Part shown: positions 1 to 5,934 of the stretch, piece by piece | How the letters are laid out: every line of letters starts with the position of its first letter | How positions within the stretch are numbered: the first letter of the stretch is position 1 | Assembly (NCBI GenBank): GCA_030672945.1 | Contig: DAOVFL010000009.1 | Coordinates: 1-12,793, forward strand | Length of the DNA: 12,793 bases | DNA from: Candidatus Bathyarchaeota archaeon | GTDB taxonomy: Archaea > Thermoproteota > Bathyarchaeia > Bathyarchaeales > Bathycorpusculaceae | Direction of reading: 5' to 3' | Notes under the pieces: model-generated | The model's input: the letters and a program-made list of their open reading frames with translations, nothing else | Database searches by the model: none | Told to the model about the DNA's origin: nothing | Made by a program: the position numbers and the translations under genes

Positions 1-60
1 GTATATGCAAAGAAGCAATTCCAATTTAAAACCAGTACCTTATCAACCCTCAAGTAACAC

Positions 61-70
61 TAAATAGTTA
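61..70 (+). promoter_or_regulatory. Possible TATA box for the DegT aminotransferase gene
   Basis: The A/T-rich block TAAATAGTTA lies about 55 bases before the ATG at 122. That would place transcription initiation near 90 and leave a short leader holding the Shine-Dalgarno-like AAGGCGGT just before the start. The assignment rests on spacing and composition only, and I see no clear BRE. Confidence 0.25.
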
Positions 71-121
71 AACGCACGAGTTATTTACCTAGAAGTAATA
101 TGCTAATTAGAAGGCGGTAAC

Positions 122-1225
122 ATGATTCCAATCAATGCTCCACAAATCGGGGAAGAAGAAATTAAAGCAGTTGTTAAAGTGATGAGAAGTGGCATATTGA
201 CACATGGATTAGGCGCTGGACCCTTGGTCACAAAGTTTGAAAAAGCCTTCACAAAATTTGTGAAGACAAAACATGCAATAGCCGTAAACACAGGAACCGC
301 TGCCCTACACTTAGCAATCACAGGAGCCGGAATAAAACGAGGAGATGAAGTGATCCTACCAAGCTTCACGTTCGTTTCAACAGCCGAAGTTATTGCAATG
401 GCTGGAGCCAAACCAGTTTTTGTGGACATAGACCCCGAAACATACAATATTTCTCCAAGAAAGATGGAAAAAGCCATAACGAAAAAAACCAAGGCTGTGA
501 TGTCCGTGGACTTATATGGTTTATCAGCTGACATGCAACCGATAAGAGAAATTGCCGACAAACATGGATTGTTAATTATTGAAGATTCATGTCAAGCGCA
601 TGGAGCAAGTTATAAGGAAAAACCGCCAGGAGCTTTCGCGGATGCCGCATGCTGGAGCTTCTATGCAAGCAAGAATATGACAACGGGCGAGGGGGGAATG
701 ATAACAACAGACGATAGTGAATTTGCTGAGAAGATGCGATTCATGAGAAGCCACGGAGAAAAAGAGAAGTACAAGTCGCTCATGCTTGGACATAACTATC
801 ACATGCCAGAAATACAGGCTGCAATAGGCTGTGCACAATTGAAGAAATTGCCTAAATTCGTAGCTAGAAGACGTGAGAATGCTAAAAGATTGGGAGAGAA
901 ACTTAAAAAGGCAGAGAACCTGCGGTTGCCCAAGGAACCAGACGGCTACAAGCATAGTTGGTATCTTTACACGGTTAGATTGAAAAATGGAAAAGAAAAG
1001 AAAAGAGATAAAATAGTTAAAGTTTTAAAAAGGGAAGGTATAAGCGCCGAAGTCTATTATTCGAACCCTATACACCTTATGCCATACTATAGAAAATTTG
1101 GAAAATACAGGCTTCAAGAAACAGAGAACGCCGCCAGACAAGTGTTTTCACTGCCAGTTCATCCCGGCGTCACAGAAAAACAAGTAGACTTCATAGGTGA
1201 ATCTGTTCTACATGCTATAGAGTAA
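122..1225 (+). CDS. DegT/DnrJ/EryC1/StrS-family PLP aminotransferase
   Basis: A complete 367-residue protein of the fold-type I, PLP-dependent sugar aminotransferase family. Members usually transfer an amino group from glutamate or glutamine to a keto-sugar nucleotide used for surface glycans, but the substrate cannot be read from this sequence. Visible family marks are the N-terminal INAPQIGEEEI, the cofactor-binding NTGTAALHLA near 56-65, LPSFTFVSTAEV near 79-90, the PLP-ring Asp155 in EDSCQAHGA, the Schiff-base Lys184 in YASKNMTTGEGG, and GHNYHMPEIQAAIG near 223. Length is normal. The ATG has an AAGGCGGT ribosome-binding site just upstream. No glycosyltransferase or nucleotide-sugar gene lies beside it here, so the context does not reveal the pathway. 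The next gene begins 79 bases later with its own TATA-like element. The family call is secure; the substrate is unknown. Confidence 0.93.
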   Translation: MIPINAPQIGEEEIKAVVKVMRSGILTHGLGAGPLVTKFEKAFTKFVKTKHAIAVNTGTAALHLAITGAGIKRGDEVILPSFTFVSTAEVIAMAGAKPVFVDIDPETYNISPRKMEKAITKKTKAVMSVDLYGLSADMQPIREIADKHGLLIIEDSCQAHGASYKEKPPGAFADAACWSFYASKNMTTGEGGMITTDDSEFAEKMRFMRSHGEKEKYKSLMLGHNYHMPEIQAAIGCAQLKKLPKFVARRRENAKRLGEKLKKAENLRLPKEPDGYKHSWYLYTVRLKNGKEKKRDKIVKVLKREGISAEVYYSNPIHLMPYYRKFGKYRLQETENAARQVFSLPVHPGVTEKQVDFIGESVLHAIE

Positions 1226-1240
1226 GTTTCCCGCTTAAAG

Positions 1241-1249
1241 TTTATATGG
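1241..1249 (+). promoter_or_regulatory. TATA-box candidate for the COG2403 GTPase gene
   Basis: TTTATATGG sits about 60 bases before the ATG at 1305 in the gap after the DegT gene. Initiation would fall near 1270, followed by a leader carrying GGAG at 1290-1293. This suggests the GTPase gene is not simply read through from upstream. It is a pattern match only. Confidence 0.4.
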
Positions 1250-1304
1250 AATGAATTAAAGTATTGAATCTTCACCTAGTTGGAGTTTTGGAGAAGAATC
1301 GAAA

Positions 1305-2639
1305 ATGCAGAAGATCAAGGTTATTATAATGGGCGCGGCTGGTAGAGACTTCCACAACTTTAATGTCTACTTCAGAAACAACGATGCTTACGAAGTTGTG
1401 GCTTTCACGGCTACACAGATCCCAGGCATAGAAGAAAGAGGTTACCCACCTGAACTTGCAGGTTTAAACTATCCGAACGGCATACCAATCTATCCGGAAG
1501 AAGAATTATCGGGGTTAATAAAGGAGCATGATGTTGACCAAGTTGTTTTCGCATACAGTGACGTCCCTCATGAGTATGTCATGCATAAGGCTTCTTTAGT
1601 ACTAGCAGACGGTGCAGATTTCCGCCTAATGGGTCCTAAGTCAACTATGGTTAAAGCCAAGGTTCCATTGGTTTCAGTATGTGCTGTTAGAACTGGTTCG
1701 GGTAAAAGTCAAACGTCACGGCAGGTTGCAAAGATCCTAAAAAGCAAGGGTTTAAGGGTTGTCGTCATACGACATCCAATGCCTTATGGGGATCTGAGGA
1801 AGCAGGTTTGGCAGCGTTTCGCTTCCTATGAAGACTTGAATATACATGAATGCACAATCGAGGAGAGAGAAGAATACGAGCCGCATATTGACAACGGTAT
1901 AATTGTTTACGCGGGAGTTGATTACGAGAAGATACTGAGAGAAGCGGAAAAGGAAGCGGATGTTATTGTTTGGGATGGTGGTAACAATGATTTGCCTTTC
2001 TACAAACCTGACTTGCACATTGTTGTCGCCGACCCGCATAGAGCTGGAAACGAACTTACATACTATCCTGGAGAGTCCAATTTACGAATGGCAAATGTCG
2101 TAATAATCAATAAGGTTGACACAACGAATCCAGAAAATGTAGAGAAAGTCAAGAAAAACATCAAGAGGGTTAATTCGAAAGCAAAAGTGCTGGAGGCGGC
2201 TTCACCTGTAACGGTTGACAAGCCTGAGTTGGTTAAGGGAAATCGAGTCTTAATCATCGAGGACGGTCCAACGTTAACACATGGGAACATGCCCTACGGA
2301 GCTGGAACAGTAATAGCAAAACAGCTTGGAGCAAGCGAAATGATCGACCCGAGACCTTACGCTGTTGGTTCCATAAAAGAGACTTATAACAAATACAAGC
2401 ATTTGGGAGCAATTCTTCCAGCGGTTGGTTATAACGAAAAACAGATTGCTGAACTTAAAGAGACTATCGACCGTACACCATGCGACGCTGTAATAATCGG
2501 TACTCCAATTGATCTAAGAAGAGTGATGACTATTGACAAGCCAACCGCAAGGGTAAAATATGAACTTAAAGTGTTAGGACCAGTAACGCTCGAAAAAATC
2601 TTGGAAGAATTTCTTGAAGAAGTGGAAAAAGATGAGTGA
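1305..2639 (+). CDS. COG2403 predicted GTPase, cyclic 2,3-diphosphoglycerate synthetase family
   Basis: A 444-residue nucleotide-binding protein. Residues 1-110 look like a Rossmann-type domain that opens with IIMGAAGRDFHNFN. A P-loop NTPase domain follows, with Walker A AVRTGSGKS at 127-135, DGGNND at 224-229 and a G4-like NKVD at 269-272. These marks and the overall length match COG2403, which contains the methanogen enzyme that closes 2,3-bisphosphoglycerate into the cyclic thermoprotectant. Most members in other lineages are untested, so synthesis of the cyclic compound is only one possibility and 'GTPase of unknown substrate' is safer. The first Walker A glycine is Ala127. The start has GGAG 11 bases upstream. 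The last eight bases overlap the next gene, which suggests translational coupling. Confidence 0.85.
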   Translation: MQKIKVIIMGAAGRDFHNFNVYFRNNDAYEVVAFTATQIPGIEERGYPPELAGLNYPNGIPIYPEEELSGLIKEHDVDQVVFAYSDVPHEYVMHKASLVLADGADFRLMGPKSTMVKAKVPLVSVCAVRTGSGKSQTSRQVAKILKSKGLRVVVIRHPMPYGDLRKQVWQRFASYEDLNIHECTIEEREEYEPHIDNGIIVYAGVDYEKILREAEKEADVIVWDGGNNDLPFYKPDLHIVVADPHRAGNELTYYPGESNLRMANVVIINKVDTTNPENVEKVKKNIKRVNSKAKVLEAASPVTVDKPELVKGNRVLIIEDGPTLTHGNMPYGAGTVIAKQLGASEMIDPRPYAVGSIKETYNKYKHLGAILPAVGYNEKQIAELKETIDRTPCDAVIIGTPIDLRRVMTIDKPTARVKYELKVLGPVTLEKILEEFLEEVEKDE

Positions 2640-3018
2640 CGAAGAAACAGAAATCTCACGGGTAAAAATAAAATTCGTGATTGATGGTTTAGGGGAAGCA
2701 GAAGGAGAGTTTGTACGTCACATGGCACCAAGAACTGTGGATATGATTGTAAGGAAACTTCCGATGGAAGGAAGAGCAGCTTTGTGGAAGGAAGAAGTCT
2801 ACTTTGAAATACCACTGAAGATGGGAGAGGAAAAAGCGAAAAGCACCGTAGAGAAGGCAACAATAGCTTTCTGGCCTATGGGAAGCGCCATATGCATATT
2901 CTATGGAGAGACACAACCATATAGTCCCGTGAGTATTCTCGGCAAGATAACAAAAAATCTTGAACTATTCAGTATGGTGAAAAGCGGAACAAAAATCAAA
3001 GTGGAAAAAACAGGTTAA
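2632..3018 (+). CDS. Cyclophilin-like fold protein (TM1367/PF04126 type)
   Basis: A 128-residue protein resembling the small archaeal and bacterial cyclophilin-like family of TM1367. Typical stretches are MIVRKLPMEGRAALWKEEVYFEIPL near 38-62, a WPMGSAICIFYG core at 81-92, and SPVSILGKI near 98-106. The fold is known to resemble cyclophilin, but peptidyl-prolyl isomerase activity has not been shown for the family in general. I use the ATG at 2632 rather than an in-frame TTG at 2614, because the ATG start gives the usual length and an 8-base overlap with the GTPase gene. That overlap makes co-translation likely and suggests the two proteins work together. The stop lies only 7 bases from the stop of the convergent gene on the other strand, so any terminator must lie inside coding sequence. 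Confidence 0.85.
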   Translation: MSDEETEISRVKIKFVIDGLGEAEGEFVRHMAPRTVDMIVRKLPMEGRAALWKEEVYFEIPLKMGEEKAKSTVEKATIAFWPMGSAICIFYGETQPYSPVSILGKITKNLELFSMVKSGTKIKVEKTG

Positions 3019-3025
3019 AGTTTAA

Positions 3026-3502
3026 CTATAGAAATATACTTTCGCTCCAGCTTTTAAGAAGTCTTTCACATTCTTCTTTTACCTGTTTTTTTCGGCTTTT
3101 CTTTTTTAATATTCTAAGGAATTCCATGCGTTTTTGAACTGAACGTCTTTCTGCTGCCCCTCCAAAGTATAGTTTACCTTCAAGATATTCCTTCATGTGA
3201 TTTGTTTTTTGGATGAAAAGGCTAGCAGCGTCCACCGGGTTTTGCACAGCATATTTGTTTGCCCAGATCGACGCATCTGCTTCGCGGAGTTGGGTAAACC
3301 CATCAACCTCCACTATACTACGGATATACGTTCTTAGAAAATTGTAGCAACCAGCTGTTTTAGTAAGCTCCAATGTTTGTCTCACTTTCTGTTTGAAGGC
3401 CGAGCTTCCCTTAACCCTTAAACGGTGTGTGTAACCTTTCTTGACTAGTTCCCCAGCTTTCTTAACTTCCTCGATTGTGTAGATTCTCTTCGGGAACTTC
3501 AA
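3026..3502 (-). CDS. Conserved-looking basic protein of unknown function, co-directional with S25e
   Basis: A 158-residue, strongly basic, mostly helical soluble protein that I do not recognise as a characterised family. It begins at a TTG. No ATG or GTG occurs in frame between that codon and the S25e coding region, and AGGGGT about nine bases upstream could serve as a weak ribosome-binding site. Landmarks are a basic segment GYTHRLRVKGSSAFKQKV at 23-40, an aromatic and charged core around 52-80 including FLRTYIRSIVEVDGF and READASIWANKYAV, and a Lys/Arg-rich C-terminal helix near 119-150. There are no cysteine pairs, membrane spans or signal peptide. It follows S25e by 65 bases on the same strand, so the two may share a transcript. 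Basicity and location suggest an RNA- or ribosome-associated role, which is inference only. I have a vague memory of similar proteins in Thaumarchaeota-like genomes. Confidence 0.75.
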   Translation of the reverse strand: MKFPKRIYTIEEVKKAGELVKKGYTHRLRVKGSSAFKQKVRQTLELTKTAGCYNFLRTYIRSIVEVDGFTQLREADASIWANKYAVQNPVDAASLFIQKTNHMKEYLEGKLYFGGAAERRSVQKRMEFLRILKKKSRKKQVKEECERLLKSWSESIFL

Positions 3503-3567
3503 TAGATATTGACCCCTAGCATCCGGCGAAGAAACTTGGAATAGTTTATGTAAACTAGGACTGCGAG

Positions 3568-3885
3568 CTAGTCTGCCGTCTTGTAGATTTTTAGACTGTG
3601 GTTTCCGGAAACCATCTGAACTATGCCATGTTCTTCCAGATGTTTAAGGAATTCTTTTGCTGCACTTATTCGCATGTTAAAACGTGTAGCCACAGCATAC
3701 GGTGTTAAAACTCGCATTTTTTTCAATTCGTCTATTATCTTTTCATTTTTAAGGTCTGGCGGAACTATGGAAGATGGTTTCGTTTCTCTAAGTTTTGTTG
3801 TTTTCTCTTTTTTTTTCTCCTGTTTGCCTTTCCTTGATTGCATACGTTCAACTTGCTTTAAACTTAGTTTCTTTTTCCCACCCAT
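3568..3885 (-). CDS. rps25e: 30S ribosomal protein S25e
   Basis: A 105-residue small-subunit ribosomal protein. The N-terminal 40 residues are a Lys-rich, disordered rRNA-binding tail (GGKKKLSLKQVERMQ and onward). Residues 45-103 form the family's winged-helix domain, with LTPYAVATRFNMRISAAKEFLKHLEEHG around 60-87 and a final strand near VSGNHSLKIYK. S25e is shared by eukaryotes and TACK/Asgard archaea but missing from Euryarchaeota, so it is the strongest phylogenetic marker here. The ATG has GAGGA about nine bases upstream (3894-3898), and a good TATA box at 3922-3929 would place initiation about 15 bases before the start. The unknown basic protein gene follows in the same direction. Confidence 0.95.
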   Translation of the reverse strand: MGGKKKLSLKQVERMQSRKGKQEKKKEKTTKLRETKPSSIVPPDLKNEKIIDELKKMRVLTPYAVATRFNMRISAAKEFLKHLEEHGIVQMVSGNHSLKIYKTAD

Positions 3886-3921
3886 AGACTGGTTCCTCGT
3901 TTTGTGAATGTGGGAACGGCT

Positions 3922-3929
3922 GCTTATAG
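3922..3929 (-). promoter_or_regulatory. TATA box upstream of S25e
   Basis: CTATAAGC on the minus strand lies about 40 bases before the S25e ATG. Initiation about 26 bases downstream would fall near 3900 and leave a leader of roughly 15 bases with the GAGGA ribosome-binding site. Spacing and sequence are as expected for an archaeal promoter. Confidence 0.45.
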
Positions 3930-3959
3930 GATTTTCTCGTAGGAATTCATTTTAGTTTG

Positions 3960-3972
3960 GAATAAAAAGGGA
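3960..3972 (-). terminator. Possible T-rich terminator after the histone gene
   Basis: The minus strand reads CCCTTTTTATTCC starting 15 bases after the histone stop. Archaeal RNA polymerase can terminate at short T tracts without a hairpin. The tract is only five T and no stem is evident, so this is a weak call. Confidence 0.25.
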
Positions 3973-3987
3973 GAGTGAGGAAGAAAG

Positions 3988-4209
3988 TTATTTACCCATA
4001 ACTTTTCTTACCGCAATTTCTATGTCTTCAGATTTTATGGTTTTTCTTCCAGCGTGCATCGCGAAGTCTAAGGCTTCTTTCGCGATTTTTGTACCGATTT
4101 CTTCTAATTCTTTTGCTAATTCTTTTGCTGCTGCTTCACTTACTCTTTCAGCTCCAGCTTTTTTGCATAATCTATGCATTGGAGCAACTGCTAATTCTAA
4201 ACCAGCCAT
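3988..4209 (-). CDS. Archaeal histone (single histone fold)
   Basis: A 73-residue DNA-packaging protein with one histone fold that would dimerise and wrap DNA. It opens with LELAVAPMHRLCKKAGAERVSEAAAKEL, which aligns with the start of HMfA/HMfB-type histones, has the long central helix at about 27-53, and ends with the diagnostic HAGRKTIKSEDIEIAVRKVM at 52-71. It is slightly longer at both ends than the methanogen proteins and carries a cysteine at position 15 in helix 1. The ATG is preceded by GAGGAG with four intervening bases, a strong ribosome-binding site fit for a highly expressed gene. A/T-rich TATA candidates lie at 4236-4254. It is followed on the same strand by S25e, but the spacing suggests separate transcription. 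Confidence 0.97.
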   Translation of the reverse strand: MAGLELAVAPMHRLCKKAGAERVSEAAAKELAKELEEIGTKIAKEALDFAMHAGRKTIKSEDIEIAVRKVMGK

Positions 4210-4235
4210 AACGACTCCTCTGTAGCTTATTTTTC

Positions 4236-4254
4236 TATTTAAAGCAATATTTAA
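4236..4254 (-). promoter_or_regulatory. TATA region of the histone gene
   Basis: On the minus strand TTAAATATT (4254-4246) is followed by TTTAAATA (4243-4236). The upstream one is better placed: initiation near 4224 would leave about 15 leader bases including the GAGGAG site. Which element is used cannot be settled by eye. Confidence 0.45.
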
Positions 4255-4366
4255 CGTTTATTGTTCTCTATTTGACAAAATCCGCCATTAATGCCTAGAA
4301 GTATTCAGATAAAAGGAGAAACTATAGAAGCAGAACCTGAGTTATTAGAAAAAAGTTGGGATTCAA

Positions 4367-4910
4367 ATGAAGTTTGTGGACACTCCTACGCATCTTTAAC
4401 ACAGGTAATACCCAGAACATTGCCAAGGTGGAGAATTCTACACCGCCGCTTTGGTTTCGGCTCCACAGATTACGAGAAGTGTTAGAATCCCCTAGACTAG
4501 CTGGATGGCATCCTAGAATTGTTTATGCTACCTTAGGTATTCATCCATGGAATGTAAAGGCCTCGACAAATGATTAACTTCACCGGATATTGGAGTAGAT
4601 TTCTCAGCAGAAGTGAAACAAAGTTTTAGCGTTTGTTGAAGAGATAGGCTTAGATTAGATCCTCATTTCAGAAAATAAGGCTATGCCCTCAAATTGAAGA
4701 ACGATCAACTGCCATCGAACTTCTAGGTTTTTTTTCCCCCCGAGTACGTGACCGCTCTGATAAAAACATGGATTAGCCGTAAGGTACTCGATAAACACCA
4801 ACCGTAGAGGAGTGGTTAAATACAATCATTCCATGAAGAAGCATTAAAGTCGCACAGTCCAAGCTCATCTAAGCCATCAATATCCCAGATAATGCGCGAC
4901 AGGATGAGTA
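4367..4910 (+). pseudogene. Decayed TatD-family hydrolase gene
   Basis: An ATG at 4367 opens MKFVDTPTHL, close to the metal-binding MKFVDTHxHL start of TatD-type hydrolases, but the first metal His is Pro and the frame stops after ten codons. Family-like sequence continues in other frames. GFGSTDYEKC (ending near 4482) is in one frame, and HPRIVYATLGIHPWNVKA (about 4508-4561) in another, the latter matching the conserved GIHP region. VEEIGLD at 4635-4655 matches the GEIGLD motif and is followed at once by a stop. At least two frameshifts and several stops are needed to join them. After about 4660 similarity fades; a possible C-terminal remnant SQIMRD lies near 4888-4905. The right boundary is approximate. 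The 800 bases between histone and S17e hold no intact gene. A live TatD would be a metal-dependent nuclease or deacylase-like hydrolase. Confidence 0.7.
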
Positions 4911-4957
4911 AAGTTAAATTAGTCATTGTTGTTTTATGAAGGTTTACTTCGATGTAG

Positions 4958-4966
4958 CTTTAAATG
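4958..4966 (+). promoter_or_regulatory. TATA box upstream of S17e
   Basis: CTTTAAATG lies about 50 bases before the S17e TTG start. Initiation near 4988 would leave about 23 leader bases containing GGAGGA. The position argues against the more upstream TTG at 4993, which would be almost at the RNA 5' end. Confidence 0.45.
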
Positions 4967-4994
4967 TAAGAAGCAAGACAGACAATGTATGATT

Positions 4995-5000
4995 GGAGGA
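4995..5000 (+). promoter_or_regulatory. Shine-Dalgarno site that fixes the S17e start
   Basis: GGAGGA is followed ten bases later by TTG at 5011. This favours a protein beginning MGKVRT, the usual S17e N-terminus, over an in-frame TTG at 4993 that overlaps this site. Confidence 0.7.
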
Positions 5001-5010
5001 ACATCATAGT

Positions 5011-5235
5011 TTGGGCAAAGTGAGAACAGACCATATTAAGCGGTTAGCCAAAGAGCTTATTAGACGTTTTCCTAACAGATTTTCTAACGATTTTAGAAGT
5101 AACAAACAGGCAGTTAGTGTGCTTATAGAGGGAGCCACGCAAAAAGTGAAAAACCAGATTGCAGGATATATAACACACGTTTTAGCCGGAAGGCAAACAT
5201 CATCCCAAAATGAAAACACGGAAGAAATTGAGTAA
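5011..5235 (+). CDS. rps17e: 30S ribosomal protein S17e
   Basis: A 74-residue small-subunit ribosomal protein found in archaea and eukaryotes. The family pattern is nearly complete: GKVRTDHIKRLAKELI at 2-17, the FSNDFRSNKQAV block at 24-35, and KVKNQIAGYITHVL at 45-58, followed by a short acidic tail. Translation probably starts at TTG 5011, because this gives the standard MGKVRT beginning and suits the GGAGGA site at 4995-5000. An in-frame TTG at 4993 would add six residues not typical of the family. A TATA box at 4958-4966 supports its own promoter. The gene directly follows the decayed TatD region. A small helical protein gene starts 46 bases after its stop. Confidence 0.95.
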   Translation: MGKVRTDHIKRLAKELIRRFPNRFSNDFRSNKQAVSVLIEGATQKVKNQIAGYITHVLAGRQTSSQNENTEEIE

Positions 5236-5236
5236 C

Positions 5237-5245
5237 CTTTTAAAA
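5237..5245 (+). promoter_or_regulatory. Possible TATA box for the 124-residue helical protein gene
   Basis: CTTTTAAAA begins immediately after the S17e stop and 45 bases before the next ATG. Initiation near 5267 would leave a leader of about 15 bases including AGGTGA at 5270-5275. The gene could also be read from the S17e promoter. Confidence 0.35.
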
Positions 5246-5281
5246 CATGTTCGATTTCTAACAAATGAAAGGTGAAAAAGG

Positions 5282-5656
5282 ATGATGGATGATTACAGGA
5301 GAGACTGGGCATTACGCTACCTGCGGGAGGCAAAAGCAGAATTTGAAGCCGCTAGAAAAATGCCCTACATAGCGCCAAGCTTACTCTTAGAAGCCATTAG
5401 AAAGGCTCGAAACGCTATCCACTACAGTCTGGGAGAACCAGCATTTATAGAAAATATTATCAAAGAGATTTTAGAAGAAAAACAAGCAATAGGCGACCCA
5501 GTCTTAAGATGCATCGTGGGAGTAGAAGAAACAGTACAGCAACTACTGCAACTGCGAGAAACGAATGGAGAAACCGCGATGAAACAAGCAGACAACTTAA
5601 TACAACTAGCCTCAGACATCGTTGAAACGTTAACCGGAGAAAAAGTAAAAGATTAG
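5282..5656 (+). CDS. Small all-helical protein, HEPN-like in appearance, function unknown
   Basis: A 124-residue soluble protein predicted to be a bundle of four to five helices. The first helix (DYRRDWALRYLREAKAEFEAARK, about 4-26) and the second (PSLLLEAIRKARNAIHYSLG, 32-51) have the layout of HEPN/MNT-partner proteins. The family's catalytic R-x(4-6)-H motif normally lies in a late helix, whereas the Arg-His pairs here (R40 or R43 with H47) lie in helix 2. RNase activity should therefore not be assumed. No nucleotidyltransferase partner is adjacent. AGGTGA at 5270-5275 gives good spacing to ATG 5282; a second ATG follows immediately. It lies 46 bases after S17e on the same strand, so co-expression with the ribosomal gene is possible. 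Confidence 0.75.
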   Translation: MMDDYRRDWALRYLREAKAEFEAARKMPYIAPSLLLEAIRKARNAIHYSLGEPAFIENIIKEILEEKQAIGDPVLRCIVGVEETVQQLLQLRETNGETAMKQADNLIQLASDIVETLTGEKVKD

Positions 5657-5934
5657 GAAAAAATAGTTTTAAACCGCTTCAGCTAGGCCGTCTAAAGCCC
5701 TAATGTTTTCAACAGAGGTAGCAAATACAAACGTAAGTAACTTCAACATACTAGCTAAAAGATAGGTTAAACAGAACAACAGCCTCAGTATTAAAGCAAA
5801 TGATCATTAGGCCTACGGCATTCCACCCCTAACACCAGTTATATTCGAAACACACAGAAGGATGCATGTGGCTTCCAGAAAATCAACACCTTCAGTCTAG
5901 CGGTTATTTGTGGTACAGAGAAAAGGAATGGCGC
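5657..5934 (+). other. Gene-free stretch, possibly with faint coding remnants
   Basis: These 278 bases between two convergent genes hold no intact gene, tRNA or repeat that I can see. Two short readings look protein-like but have stops around them: GIPPLTPVIFETHRRMHVAS on the plus strand near 5817-5876, and FVFATSVENIRALDGLAEAV ending in a stop near 5675 on the minus strand. I cannot assign either to a family. It may be another decayed gene or simply intergenic DNA. Confidence 0.35.

Noticed and set aside
103..561. 152-residue open frame on the minus strand
   Set aside because: Lies antisense to the strongly conserved DegT aminotransferase and has low-complexity, shadow-like composition.
4291..4485. 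64-residue open frame starting MPRSIQIKGETIEAEPELL
   Set aside because: Its second half overlaps the decayed TatD gene and holds a fragment (GFGSTDYEKC) that fits TatD in this frame. The first half matches nothing I know. Better explained as a chance frame plus pseudogene.
4726..4741. T-rich tract as a terminator
   Set aside because: It is followed by C6 and lies in a decayed gene with no intact upstream plus-strand gene to terminate.
4993..5010. Six-residue N-terminal extension of S17e from TTG 4993
   Set aside because: It overlaps the ribosome-binding site and is atypical for the family; TTG 5011 gives the standard beginning.
5399..5430. R-x(4-6)-H in the helical protein as a HEPN RNase active site
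   Set aside because: The motif normally lies in a late helix; here it is in helix 2, where HEPN proteins have a structural A/K-rich helix, so catalytic use is not supported.
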